Of a DNA stretch of 7,332 nt, positions 1-6,765 are shown in pieces. Source of the DNA: Nocardioidaceae bacterium (GTDB taxonomy: Bacteria; Actinomycetota; Actinomycetes; Propionibacteriales; Nocardioidaceae). The DNA lies in contig JACCVA010000252.1 in assembly GCA_013698435.1 (NCBI GenBank), forward strand, positions 1 through 7,332, read 5' to 3'. Within the stretch, counting starts at the first letter, position 1, and every line of letters starts with the position of its first letter. The notes below the pieces were generated by a model that saw only the letters and a program-made list of their open reading frames with translations, made no database searches and had not been told where the DNA came from. A program made the position numbers and the translations under genes.

Positions 1-925
1 GCGGCTCGTCAAGGGCTCGAAGGGCCGCCCGCACGACGCCGCCACCGGAGGCGAGCGCGGCCCGCGCCCGCGGTTGCTCCACCTCGCCCAGAAGGCCGAC
101 GAGCGCCACCTTGAGGTCGCCGTCGGAATCCTCGAGCGCGCGGGCACATCCGTCCAGATCCACCCCGGTGGCCTCGGTGAGGATCGCCAGCATACGGCCC
201 TGCAGCTTGTCATTCTTGGCGACGACGCTCGTCATGAGGTTGGAGTAGGTGCGGCCCAGCCGAACCATCATGGCCGTGGAGAACGCCGTGAGCACGAGCT
301 TCTGAGCCGTGCCAGCCTTCATCCGGGTCGAGCCCGTCAGCACTTCCGGCCCGGTCTCCACGCACACGTGGATGTCGGCGAGCTCGGCGAGCTCCGCGGC
401 CGGGTTGGCGCTGACCAGCACTGTGCTGGCGCCCACGGATCGGGCGAGCTCCAACGCCCCTGCGACATAGGGCGTACGACCGCTGGCGGCCAACCCCAGT
501 GCAAGGTCGCCGGCGATGAGCCCGTCGGCTGCGGCTCGCCCGGACGCGATGTCGTCCTCGACGCCTTCGAGCGCCGCCTCGATCGCCTGCGCGCCGCCGG
601 CCGGGTGGGCGACCACGCGACCGGGCTCCAGGTCGAATGTCGGTATCAGCTCTGCGGCGTCCATTGCGGCCATCCGGCCCGAGGTGCCGGCGCCGAAGTA
701 GTGGACGCTCCGTCCGGCCTGCAGGGCGGCGACTGCCAGGTCGACCACACGCGCCAGCTCAGGCAGCGCACGCTCGACCGCGGCCGGAACCACCGCGTCC
801 TCGGCGTTGATCCTCCGCAGCAGGTCGAGGGTCGGCAACAGGTCCAGGTCCGAGCCCGCGGGGTCACGTCGCTCGGTCGGAGCCACGACCGGCGTCCTCG
901 TGCCGTTGCTGGCCTCGGCGGTCAC
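1..925 (-). CDS. murQ: N-acetylmuramic acid 6-phosphate etherase MurQ (3' end beyond window)
   Basis: MurQ cleaves the D-lactyl ether of MurNAc-6-phosphate, giving GlcNAc-6-phosphate and D-lactate in the cytoplasm; it is the committed step of MurNAc salvage. I translated 308 codons from a GTG at 923-925. Visible family signatures are PTLDLLRRINAED (residues 31-43), the SIS-domain sugar-phosphate loop HYFGAGTSGR (75-84), the acidic AAELIPTF (90-97) and EGVEDD (120-125) segments that hold the family's active-site acids, AASGRTPYVAGAL (146-158) and the hallmark TGPEVLTGSTRMKAGTAQKL (191-210). Usual length is about 300 residues, so only a few C-terminal residues should be missing to the left. The start is set by a 4-bp GTGA overlap with the stop of the upstream regulator gene, with AGGAGA at 932-937 as ribosome binding site. 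Tight overlap implies co-transcription and translational coupling with the regulator. No key residue appears lost. Confidence 0.97.
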   Translation of the reverse strand, partial: MTAEASNGTRTPVVAPTERRDPAGSDLDLLPTLDLLRRINAEDAVVPAAVERALPELARVVDLAVAALQAGRSVHYFGAGTSGRMAAMDAAELIPTFDLEPGRVVAHPAGGAQAIEAALEGVEDDIASGRAAADGLIAGDLALGLAASGRTPYVAGALELARSVGASTVLVSANPAAELAELADIHVCVETGPEVLTGSTRMKAGTAQKLVLTAFSTAMMVRLGRTYSNLMTSVVAKNDKLQGRMLAILTEATGVDLDGCARALEDSDGDLKVALVGLLGEVEQPRARAALASGGGVVRAALRALDEP

Positions 926-1818
926 TGCTGGTCTCCTGGCAGGTCGTTACGACGCCGCACCCGGCGCGCCGTCACGGCCGCGTGCGTGACCTCGAGGGCG
1001 CGCTGCGAGGACGCGTAGGTGCGCTGAGCGACCCCGACGAAGATGCAGTCGACAACCGTCAGCTGTGCCAGCCGGCTGGCGGTGGCACCGGACCGGAACG
1101 TCGTCTCCCGTGCCGCCGTGGTCAGTACGTGGTCGGCGATGGTGGCCAGCTCTGAGCGCGGGAAGTTGGTCACCGCAACCGTGGAGGCGCCGTTCGCACG
1201 CGCCTGCCCGAGTGCGTCGATGGTGTCCTGGGTGGCACCGCTGTGCGAGATCCCCACCGCCGCATCGTCGGGGCCGAGCAGCGCGGCACTGGTGAGGGCG
1301 ACGTGCGGATCGACCCAGGCGAAGGCGACCCTGCCGATCCGGTGCAGCTTCTGCTGCAGGTCGAGTCCGACGAAGGCGCTGGCGCCAACTCCGTAGATGT
1401 CGATGCGGCGGGCGGACACGAGCGCCTCGATGACCTGGTGCAGAGCGTTGAGGTCGAGCTGCTGGGCGGTCTCCTCGACGGCCCGGGCGTCGGCGTACGC
1501 GATCTTCTCGACTACCTGGTCGAGATCGTCACCTGGCCGGATGTCGCTGCTGACCGTCCTCGCCAACCCGGCCCCTCCCTCGGCGCGCCCGAGCTCGGTG
1601 GCGAGCGCGAGCCGCAGAGCCCGGTAGCCGGTGAAGCCGGCCGCGTGACAGAACCTGACAACGGTGGCCTCAGAGGTGTCGCAGGCCTTCGCGAGCGTGG
1701 TGATAGTGGATGCTGCGGCGACCGCAGGTGCGGTGAGCACCTGCTGCGCCACCCGCTGCTCGGCCGGAGCCAGCACCGGCATGAGCGCCTTGATCTGCAC
1801 GGTCGCGGCCTCAGTCAC
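922..1818 (-). CDS. RpiR/MurR-family transcriptional regulator with SIS domain
   Basis: This 298-residue protein has the two-domain layout of RpiR-family regulators. The N-terminal HTH_6 domain (about residues 1-78) includes LAPAEQRVAQQVL (16-28), TSEATVVRFCHAAGFTGYRA (48-67) and the RLALA end of the helix bundle. The C-terminal SIS domain (about 125-265) includes the sugar-phosphate loop IYGVGASAFVG (141-151) and ISHSGATQDTIDAL (190-203). MurR of E. coli and YbbH of B. subtilis are members that sense MurNAc-6-phosphate and control murQ; the overlap with murQ suggests the same effector here, which is inference. It could activate or repress. The start given is GTG at 1816-1818; the sequence before it has only a weak GGTGG. 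A second GTG six codons downstream, preceded by GAGG, is an alternative. The gene lies about 100 bp downstream of namZ and overlaps murQ by four bases. The arginine-rich C-terminus (residues 285-290) is an unremarkable tail. Confidence 0.94.
   Translation of the reverse strand: MTEAATVQIKALMPVLAPAEQRVAQQVLTAPAVAAASTITTLAKACDTSEATVVRFCHAAGFTGYRALRLALATELGRAEGGAGLARTVSSDIRPGDDLDQVVEKIAYADARAVEETAQQLDLNALHQVIEALVSARRIDIYGVGASAFVGLDLQQKLHRIGRVAFAWVDPHVALTSAALLGPDDAAVGISHSGATQDTIDALGQARANGASTVAVTNFPRSELATIADHVLTTAARETTFRSGATASRLAQLTVVDCIFVGVAQRTYASSQRALEVTHAAVTARRVRRRNDLPGDQQ
932..937 (-). promoter_or_regulatory. Ribosome binding site for murQ
   Basis: The minus strand reads AGGAGA six bases before the murQ GTG, inside the last codons of the regulator gene. 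It decides the GTG start at 925 and shows that murQ is translated from the same message as the upstream gene. Confidence 0.75.
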
Positions 1819-1919
1819 GACTCACCACCCGACGTCTGTGCCAGGGCCTGAACGCGCACGGCGCCAGCGTGACACGGAAACCTGCGTGGTGCACGCGGCC
1901 CTCACCGTGTTGCGGAGGT
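1819..1919 (-). other. Gap between namZ and the regulator gene
   Basis: About 100 bases without a credible gene. They hold a short inverted repeat GCGTG-gtg-CACGC (1884-1896) and a widely spaced AACCT/AGGTT pair (1879-1883 and 1916-1920, the latter touching the namZ stop codon). Either could be part of an operator or a weak hairpin, but both are short enough to arise by chance in 70% GC DNA. I see no clear promoter boxes and no hairpin followed by a T run, so read-through from namZ into the regulator gene is the simplest reading. Confidence 0.3.
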
Positions 1920-3230
1920 TCATCCGGCCGTCGGGTAGAGGAGGTACTGCTTGCGCGTCCTGCTGAAGGCCGCAAGCTCCCGTCGCCAGCCGGCGACGAC
2001 CTCGTCGACGTCGGCACCGCTGTCGATGGCCAGCCGCACCTGGTCCGATCCCGTCAGCTTGTCGATCCAGTACGGCGCGGCTGACTCTCGCCAGGCGAAG
2101 CTGGCGGGATAGAGCCGCTTGGCGGTGATGATCATCGCGATGGCGGTACGGATGGCTCCGAACTGGACCCGGTCGGTCACGTGCAGCTGGACGCCGGTGC
2201 AGGTCACACCGAGGTGCTTGGACGCCAACGGGACGAAGTGGGCCTCCCGGAACTCGACGCCGGGGAGGTCCTGCGCCTGCAGCGCGTCCGCCCACGGGTA
2301 GTCGATGTAGGGCGCACCGATGAGCTCGAACGGGCGGGTGGTGCCGCGCCCCTCCGACAGGTTGGTCGCCTCGAACAGACACGTGCCGGGGTAGACGACG
2401 GCGGTCTCGACCCGCGGCATGTTCGGCGACGGCATGACCCACGGCTGACCCGTCTCCTCCTGCCACATGTCTCGGCGCCAGCCCTCCACCTTCACGACCG
2501 ACAGCGACACGGGGCCGTTCGCGTTGACGTCCTTGGGGAGGAACTCGCCGTTGAAGAGCCTCGCCAGCTCCCCGATGGTCATCCCGTGCTGCTGAGAGAT
2601 CGCCTTGAGACCGACGAAGGAAGCGTACTCCGGGTGCATGACCGGACCGAGCGCCGCGACCCCCGTGATGGGGTTGGGCCGGTCGAGGACCACGAACCGT
2701 ACTCCGGCCTGCGACGCCGCGACCATGCAGTCGTACATTGTCCAGATGTAGGTGTAGAAACGGGCTCCGACGTCTTGGATGTCGAACACCACGGTCTCGA
2801 CGCCGGCCTGCCGGTAGTAGGCGGCGATCTGGGTCGCGTTCTTGCCGTAGGTGTCATAGACGGGCACACCGGTGCGCGGGTCGACGTAGCTTCCCTCGGA
2901 CCCACCGGCGTCCGCGCTGCCACGGAAACCGTGCTCGGGACCGAACGCGGCCACCAGGTCGACCTTCCCGGACGCCGCGATCACGTCGATCTCGTGCCGC
3001 AGGTCGGGCACGATACCCGTCGGGTTGGAGATCAGGCCGACCCGCTGCCCACGCAGGACCTGGTAGTCGTCGCGCGCCAGCACCTGGATACCGGTGAGCA
3101 CTGTGCCCGACGTCGCCGCTGCCGACCGGGGGGCGGCGCCGGGGGCACCGAGAGCCGCCGGCAGTCCGGTCGAGAGTGCGGCGGTGCCGGTGGCCGTTAC
3201 CGCGGTCTTGAGGAAGTTGCGCCTGTCCAT
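1920..3230 (-). CDS. namZ: Tat-exported exo-beta-N-acetylmuramidase, NamZ/DUF1343 family (GH171)
   Basis: NamZ enzymes (B. subtilis YbbC is the type member) release MurNAc from the non-reducing end of peptidoglycan chains once NagZ has removed the capping GlcNAc. The protein is 436 residues. Its N-terminus MDRRNFLKTA is a textbook twin-arginine motif, followed by a mild hydrophobic stretch and an Ala-rich region up to about residue 40, so export of a folded enzyme is expected; no lipobox cysteine is visible. The DUF1343 domain fills residues 44-436, with GLISNPTGI (65-73), FGPEHGFRG (96-104; the Glu of EHG is the likely catalytic acid), VFDIQDVGARFYTYI (148-162), VLDRPNP (181-187), PSPNMP (267-272) and LSEGRGTTRPFE (291-302). 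Length is normal for the family. The ATG at 3228-3230 has AGGAG five bases upstream. It follows nagZ by 49 bp on the same strand, so the two secreted enzymes are probably one transcript. The family is secure; enzyme activity is inferred from family and neighbours. Confidence 0.93.
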   Translation of the reverse strand: MDRRNFLKTAVTATGTAALSTGLPAALGAPGAAPRSAAATSGTVLTGIQVLARDDYQVLRGQRVGLISNPTGIVPDLRHEIDVIAASGKVDLVAAFGPEHGFRGSADAGGSEGSYVDPRTGVPVYDTYGKNATQIAAYYRQAGVETVVFDIQDVGARFYTYIWTMYDCMVAASQAGVRFVVLDRPNPITGVAALGPVMHPEYASFVGLKAISQQHGMTIGELARLFNGEFLPKDVNANGPVSLSVVKVEGWRRDMWQEETGQPWVMPSPNMPRVETAVVYPGTCLFEATNLSEGRGTTRPFELIGAPYIDYPWADALQAQDLPGVEFREAHFVPLASKHLGVTCTGVQLHVTDRVQFGAIRTAIAMIITAKRLYPASFAWRESAAPYWIDKLTGSDQVRLAIDSGADVDEVVAGWRRELAAFSRTRKQYLLYPTAG

Positions 3231-3235
3231 GGGTG

Positions 3236-3240
3236 CTCCT
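3236..3240 (-). promoter_or_regulatory. Ribosome binding site for namZ
   Basis: The minus strand reads AGGAG with a five-base spacer to the ATG at 3230. It lies in the 49-bp nagZ-namZ gap, which has no promoter-like boxes or terminator that I can see. This supports independent initiation on a shared message and fixes the start so that the Tat motif is at the very N-terminus. Confidence 0.8.
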
Positions 3241-3279
3241 GATCGTGACGGGGTCAGTTGGTCGGTCGTGGTCCGAAGG

Positions 3280-5154
3280 TCAGTAGCTCAGTCCGTACCC
3301 GAACGGGTAGAGCGCGGTGCCCGGGTCGTCTGCCGTGGGGATCGTGACCGGCAGCTTCCCTTGCGGGTTGACCTCGCCGTACAGCACCCGCACCGCGGAC
3401 TCCAAGGACACGCCTGAGTAGCTGTAGGTGGCGATGTACGCCGGCACCTCGGTGAAGTGAGCGATGTCGTAGGCGTCACGGATGGCAATGGCGACCACCG
3501 GCTTGCCGGTCGCGGTCAGCTGGCGCACCAGCTCACGCTGACCCGCGCCGCTGGCCATCCAGGCCCGGTTGGTCAGCACGACCGTCACGTCGTGGGTCTG
3601 CGCCGCCGCGACCGCCGCGTCGATCTTCGCCTGGGTCGGGTTGGTCCCGGTCTCCAGCACGTCGGCGTTGGCCCCGCGCGCCCGCATCCTGTCGGCGACG
3701 ATGGCCGTGGGTGCGACGCCGGCGCCGGTGACGAGGACGCTCTGCCCGGTGGTGGCGAGCGGCAGCAGCCCGCCTGAGTTCTTGACCAGCGTCGGTGTGC
3801 GGTCGGTCAACGCCTGCGCCGCCTGCAGGTGCGCGGGCGAGCGCGTCACCTCGGTGGCGTGGGCGACGTCGACGTACGGGTTCTGGACGAGGCCGAGGTC
3901 CCACTTGAGGCGCAGGATGCGCTTGACAGAGGTGTCGATGCGGCTCTCGGTCAGCTCACCGCCTTGCACCGCGTCGAGCACGGAGTTGTAGGCGAGGCCG
4001 AGGTTCGGCGGCATCAGCAGCATGTCGACGCCGGCCTTGAGCGCCAGTACCGGAACGCGGTCGTCGCCGTACTTGTCGCGCACACCTTGCATCCCAAGGG
4101 AGTCGGTGATGACGACCCCCTTGTAGCCCATCTCGTTGCGCAAGATGCCGGTCATGATCGGCTTGGACAACGTTGCCGGGTCACCGGACGGGTCGAGCGA
4201 GGGCACCACGATGTGGGCAGTCATGATCGCCTTGATGCCCTGGTCGATCGCGGCCTGGAACGGCGGCTTGTCGATCTGCTCCCACTCCGCGCGAGTGTGG
4301 TCGATGGTGGGCAGCCCTGTGTGGCTGTCGGTGGCGGTGTCCCCGTGTCCGGGGAAGTGCTTGGCCGCCGCCGCGATGCCCTGGTTCTGGTATCCACGCA
4401 CCTGTGCTGCGGTGAGCGCGGCGGTGAGCTGCGGGTCCTCGCTGAAGGAGCGGACCCCGATCACCGGGTTGGCAGGGTTGACGTTGACATCGGCGACCGG
4501 CGCGAAGTTCCAGTTGACTCCGACCGACTTCAGCTCCGAGCCACCGATGACTGCCGCCGTCTCGGCGTCCTGCGGACTGCGGCCGGCGCCCAGTGCCATG
4601 TTGCCGGGGAGCTCCGTCGCCGGCACCCGGAACACCACGCCGCCTTCTTGGTCAGTGGAGATCAGCGAGGGGATCTTGCGGGGCTGGCGCAGAGCGGCGT
4701 CCTGGATGCCGTTGGACAGGCGCGCGATCTGCTCGGTGTTGTTGACATTGTTGCTCCAGGCGAAGTAGATGACCCCGCCGAGCTTGTAGCGGTCGATCAG
4801 CTGGGATGCGTTGTCGACGCCGTAGGCCTCCTGGTTCGCCGCGACGTCGGCGGCTGCGGTCGTGGTGGCCGTGTCGCCGTACGCGTAGGTCATGAACAGC
4901 TGGCCGACCTTCTGCTGAAGCGTCATGTTGTCCAGCGTGCTGTTCACCCAGCCGGTGCCGCGGTCGGCTCGCGCCGAGGGTGCGGCCGAGACGCTGGCCA
5001 CCGTGGTGGCCTTGCTTGCGCTGCTGTCGGTCCCGCCAGCGGTCCCGCCAGCGGCCCCGGCGGTGGAGGCCGGAGCGAGGGCGAGACCGAACAACAGGGC
5101 GGCGACGAAGACCACCAGGCTGGTGGAGCGGTGGAACGGGGCGGTGTCTCGCAT
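3280..5154 (-). CDS. nagZ: Secreted two-domain GH3 beta-N-acetylglucosaminidase (NagZ type)
   Basis: NagZ removes non-reducing terminal GlcNAc from peptidoglycan fragments. The product is 624 residues, close to the two-domain B. subtilis enzyme and much longer than the single-domain cytosolic NagZ of Gram-negatives. An N-terminal Sec signal is visible: basic start (MRDTAPFHR), hydrophobic core about residues 12-27, then APASTAGAA. There is no cysteine for lipid attachment, so it should be released or wall-associated. The GH3 TIM-barrel spans about 70-420, with STDQEGG (166-172), the NagZ-specific KHFPGHG (265-271) and DSH loop (276-278; the Asp-His pair acts as general acid/base in this subfamily) and the nucleophile Asp351 in VVITDSLGM. 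The C-terminal alpha/beta domain (about 440-624) ends in PFGYGLSY, a typical GH3 ending. ATG at 5152-5154 has a strong AGGAGG. namZ follows closely. A general beta-glucosidase is unlikely given the DSH loop. Confidence 0.94.
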   Translation of the reverse strand: MRDTAPFHRSTSLVVFVAALLFGLALAPASTAGAAGGTAGGTDSSASKATTVASVSAAPSARADRGTGWVNSTLDNMTLQQKVGQLFMTYAYGDTATTTAAADVAANQEAYGVDNASQLIDRYKLGGVIYFAWSNNVNNTEQIARLSNGIQDAALRQPRKIPSLISTDQEGGVVFRVPATELPGNMALGAGRSPQDAETAAVIGGSELKSVGVNWNFAPVADVNVNPANPVIGVRSFSEDPQLTAALTAAQVRGYQNQGIAAAAKHFPGHGDTATDSHTGLPTIDHTRAEWEQIDKPPFQAAIDQGIKAIMTAHIVVPSLDPSGDPATLSKPIMTGILRNEMGYKGVVITDSLGMQGVRDKYGDDRVPVLALKAGVDMLLMPPNLGLAYNSVLDAVQGGELTESRIDTSVKRILRLKWDLGLVQNPYVDVAHATEVTRSPAHLQAAQALTDRTPTLVKNSGGLLPLATTGQSVLVTGAGVAPTAIVADRMRARGANADVLETGTNPTQAKIDAAVAAAQTHDVTVVLTNRAWMASGAGQRELVRQLTATGKPVVAIAIRDAYDIAHFTEVPAYIATYSYSGVSLESAVRVLYGEVNPQGKLPVTIPTADDPGTALYPFGYGLSY

Positions 5155-5159
5155 CGGGT

Positions 5160-5165
5160 CCTCCT
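5160..5165 (-). promoter_or_regulatory. Strong ribosome binding site for nagZ
   Basis: The minus strand carries a perfect AGGAGG five bases before the ATG at 5154. It is the strongest Shine-Dalgarno sequence in the window and marks nagZ as the likely first gene of the nagZ-namZ-regulator-murQ transcript. Confidence 0.85.
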
Positions 5166-5182
5166 GGCGATGCCCGGTGGCT

Positions 5183-5203
5183 GGGTCGCGACCCGAGCGC
5201 TCG
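5183..5203. promoter_or_regulatory. Two abutting perfect palindromes upstream of nagZ (candidate operator)
   Basis: A 12-bp perfect palindrome GGGTCGCGACCC (5183-5194) is followed directly by a 10-bp perfect palindrome CGAGCGCTCG (5194-5203), sharing one base. They lie 29-49 bp before the nagZ ATG, in the presumed leader or promoter. The GAGCGCTC core resembles LacI-type actinobacterial operators such as the CebR box, but no LacI gene is in the window; the RpiR-type regulator could also be the binder. Alternatively they form mRNA hairpins near the ribosome binding site. The palindromes are seen directly; the function is inference. Confidence 0.4.
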
Positions 5204-5226
5204 CACGTTGGTAAGTAAGCAACAAA

Positions 5227-5274
5227 CTTGACGTCTTATCCGGCAGTTTTCTACATCGCCTGCAGAACGTCAAG
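5227..5274. repeat. Perfect 8-bp inverted repeat with 32-bp spacer upstream of nagZ
   Basis: CTTGACGT (5227-5234) and its exact reverse complement ACGTCAAG (5267-5274) flank 32 bases that are less GC-rich than the surrounding genes. Centre-to-centre distance is 40 bp, about four helical turns, which would put both half-sites on one face of the DNA. It sits in the kinase-nagZ gap, where a promoter for nagZ is expected. A regulator binding both half-sites is a plausible reading; the inner halves do not continue as a good stem, so an RNA terminator hairpin is less likely. Confidence 0.45.
5245..5273 (-). promoter_or_regulatory. Possible sigma-70-like promoter for nagZ
   Basis: On the minus strand TTGACG (5268-5273) is a good -35 match and is part of the inverted repeat. 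Seventeen bases on is AAAACT (5245-5250), a poor -10; TAGAAA (5248-5253) is a better -10 match but only 14 bases away. The local AT-rich patch and the lack of any other promoter-like site before nagZ favour a promoter here, but its exact position is uncertain. Confidence 0.3.
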
Positions 5275-5313
5275 AGCTGCCGCTCGCTTTTTCGTCGACC
5301 GAGGGCCTCATCG

Positions 5314-6765
5314 CTAGCGTTTTCCAGCCGCCAGCCAGCCGGCGTAGGCGGCCTCCGTGCGTGACTCAGCTGCCGGGACGACGTCGAGAACTTGGGCGGC
5401 GACCGGCAGCGACTCGCCGACTCCCCGAGCAGCAAGGACGGCGGCCCCGACAGCGGAGGCGCTGCGCAGCGGCACGTAACGAAGCGGCTGGCCGAGCACG
5501 TCGCCGATGAGCTGCCGGACCCACGGGTCCCTTGCCCCACCGCCGGTGAGGACGACCGCCTGGGCCGCGAAGTTCAGAGCTTCCAGCCCGCGGCGGACCG
5601 TGAAAGCGAGCGCTTCGAAGGCCGACCGAGCCAGCTCCGCCCGCCCGACGGACGGCGTGAGGCCGGACCAGGCAGCCTTCGCGTCGTGATCGGCGACCAA
5701 ACCTCGCTCTCCCGTCAGGAAGGGACTGAACGAGGCACCCGCGGAACCCGCCGGTGTCGAGCGGGCGGCCGCGACGAACTCGTCCCAGCCGAACCCCAGC
5801 ACCTGCTGCGCCCAGCTGAGCGCCAGGCCGCCGTTTTGGATGGCGACCATCTCGTACCAGCCGGCGTCGGAGTCGGCGTACAGATGGGTCGGCGCGTCCA
5901 AGCGCGGCACCGGTGCCGCATCGGGTCGCAGAATCTGGATCCCGGTACCGAGGTTGATGACGACGGTGTGGTGCCAACGCTGCGCTCCTTGCGCCTTCTG
6001 CAGCGCGGCGAGCACGCAGGCGACATCGGAACCGCCGGCCACCACTGGCACCTCGCGCCAGCCGAACCGGCCGAACGAGTCGGCACCCGCCGACTCCCCC
6101 ACCGCCCCGGTCAGCTCGTCACAAGCCACCAGCGCGGGCAGCTGATCGCCCGAGACCCCCGACAGCTCCATCGCCTCGGGGGACCAACCGTCGGCGACCA
6201 CGTCCCACAGCAGGCTCGCCGAGGCATCTGTCCGCTCGGTGACCCGGTCACCGGTCAGCAGTCCCCGTAGCCAGTCCTTGGGGAAGGTCACCTGCGATGC
6301 GGCCTGCCGCGACTCCGGCTCGAAATCGCGTAGCCAGCTCAGCGCGGGGCCTGGCATTCCCGCCACGATCGGGTTGCTCAGCCGGCCTCGGGCACCGTCG
6401 TCGAGCCTGGTCCACGGGGCCAGGCACCCAGCAGCGCGTTGGTCCGGCCACAAAATCGCCGGACGCACTGGCTTGCCGGCGTCGTTCGTCAGCACCAGAC
6501 CGTGCATCTGACCTGTCACACCGATGCCACGCAGGTTCACGGCGGTGTCCGCGGCGGTCATGCTGGAGGACAGCTTCGCCGCAGCTGACTCGAGCGCGGC
6601 GGCCCAGTCCGCGGGATCCGTCTCCGCATGGCCGGGCTGCGGCGCGCGTACGTCGTAGTCGGCCTCCGACTCGCAGACGATCGAGCCGTTCTCGCCGACA
6701 AGCGTGAGCTTCAGCCCGCTGGTGCCGAGGTCGAGGCCGAGGTACGCCGCGGCAGGCCCGGTCAC
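5314..6765 (-). CDS. FGGY-family carbohydrate kinase, xylulokinase-like; candidate MurNAc kinase
   Basis: FGGY kinases use ATP to phosphorylate a sugar or polyol. The protein is 483 residues, usual for the family. Seen in order: the ATP phosphate loop LGLDLGTSGLKL (9-20), the xylulokinase-like substrate segment GQMHGLVL (85-92) with LWPDQR (105-110), PKDWLRGLLTG (162-172), catalytic-base Asp247 in AGGSDVA, NLGTG (271-275), FLTGERG (349-355) and the second nucleotide motif LTGGGAR (406-412). All core catalytic elements are intact. Sequence similarity points to xylulokinase, but the gene stands just upstream of nagZ-namZ-murR-murQ, with no xylose isomerase or transporter seen. MurQ needs a 6-phosphorylated substrate and no PTS MurP is present, so phosphorylation of imported MurNAc is an attractive but unproven role. 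The reading frame is open to 6843, but GTG at 6763-6765 is preferred: it overlaps the stop of the upstream small ORF as GTGA and puts DLGTS at residue 12. Confidence 0.92.
   Translation of the reverse strand: MTGPAAAYLGLDLGTSGLKLTLVGENGSIVCESEADYDVRAPQPGHAETDPADWAAALESAAAKLSSSMTAADTAVNLRGIGVTGQMHGLVLTNDAGKPVRPAILWPDQRAAGCLAPWTRLDDGARGRLSNPIVAGMPGPALSWLRDFEPESRQAASQVTFPKDWLRGLLTGDRVTERTDASASLLWDVVADGWSPEAMELSGVSGDQLPALVACDELTGAVGESAGADSFGRFGWREVPVVAGGSDVACVLAALQKAQGAQRWHHTVVINLGTGIQILRPDAAPVPRLDAPTHLYADSDAGWYEMVAIQNGGLALSWAQQVLGFGWDEFVAAARSTPAGSAGASFSPFLTGERGLVADHDAKAAWSGLTPSVGRAELARSAFEALAFTVRRGLEALNFAAQAVVLTGGGARDPWVRQLIGDVLGQPLRYVPLRSASAVGAAVLAARGVGESLPVAAQVLDVVPAAESRTEAAYAGWLAAGKR

Noticed and set aside
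74..1018. 314-codon plus-strand open frame at the left end
   Set aside because: It lies opposite murQ, whose minus-strand translation matches the family along its whole length.
1822..2466. 214-codon minus-strand frame across the end of namZ and the following gap
   Set aside because: It is out of frame with namZ, rich in Arg and His, and has no motifs; namZ occupies most of it.
2181..3242. 353-codon plus-strand open frame opposite namZ
   Set aside because: Antisense to the intact DUF1343 gene, without family motifs or a ribosome binding site that makes sense.
3829..5214. 461-codon plus-strand open frame opposite nagZ
   Set aside because: It is antisense to a clear GH3 gene, has low-complexity Arg/Gly/Val/Asp-rich composition and no recognisable motif; typical of high-GC shadow frames.
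5301..5309. GAGGGCCTC hairpin just after the kinase stop as a terminator
   Set aside because: The stem is only four base pairs and no T run follows on the minus strand, so a rho-independent terminator is not supported.
5314..6765. Straight annotation as xylulokinase (xylB)
   Set aside because: Motifs fit the FGGY family, but no xylose genes are nearby and the neighbours all concern peptidoglycan sugars, so a substrate-specific name is not justified.
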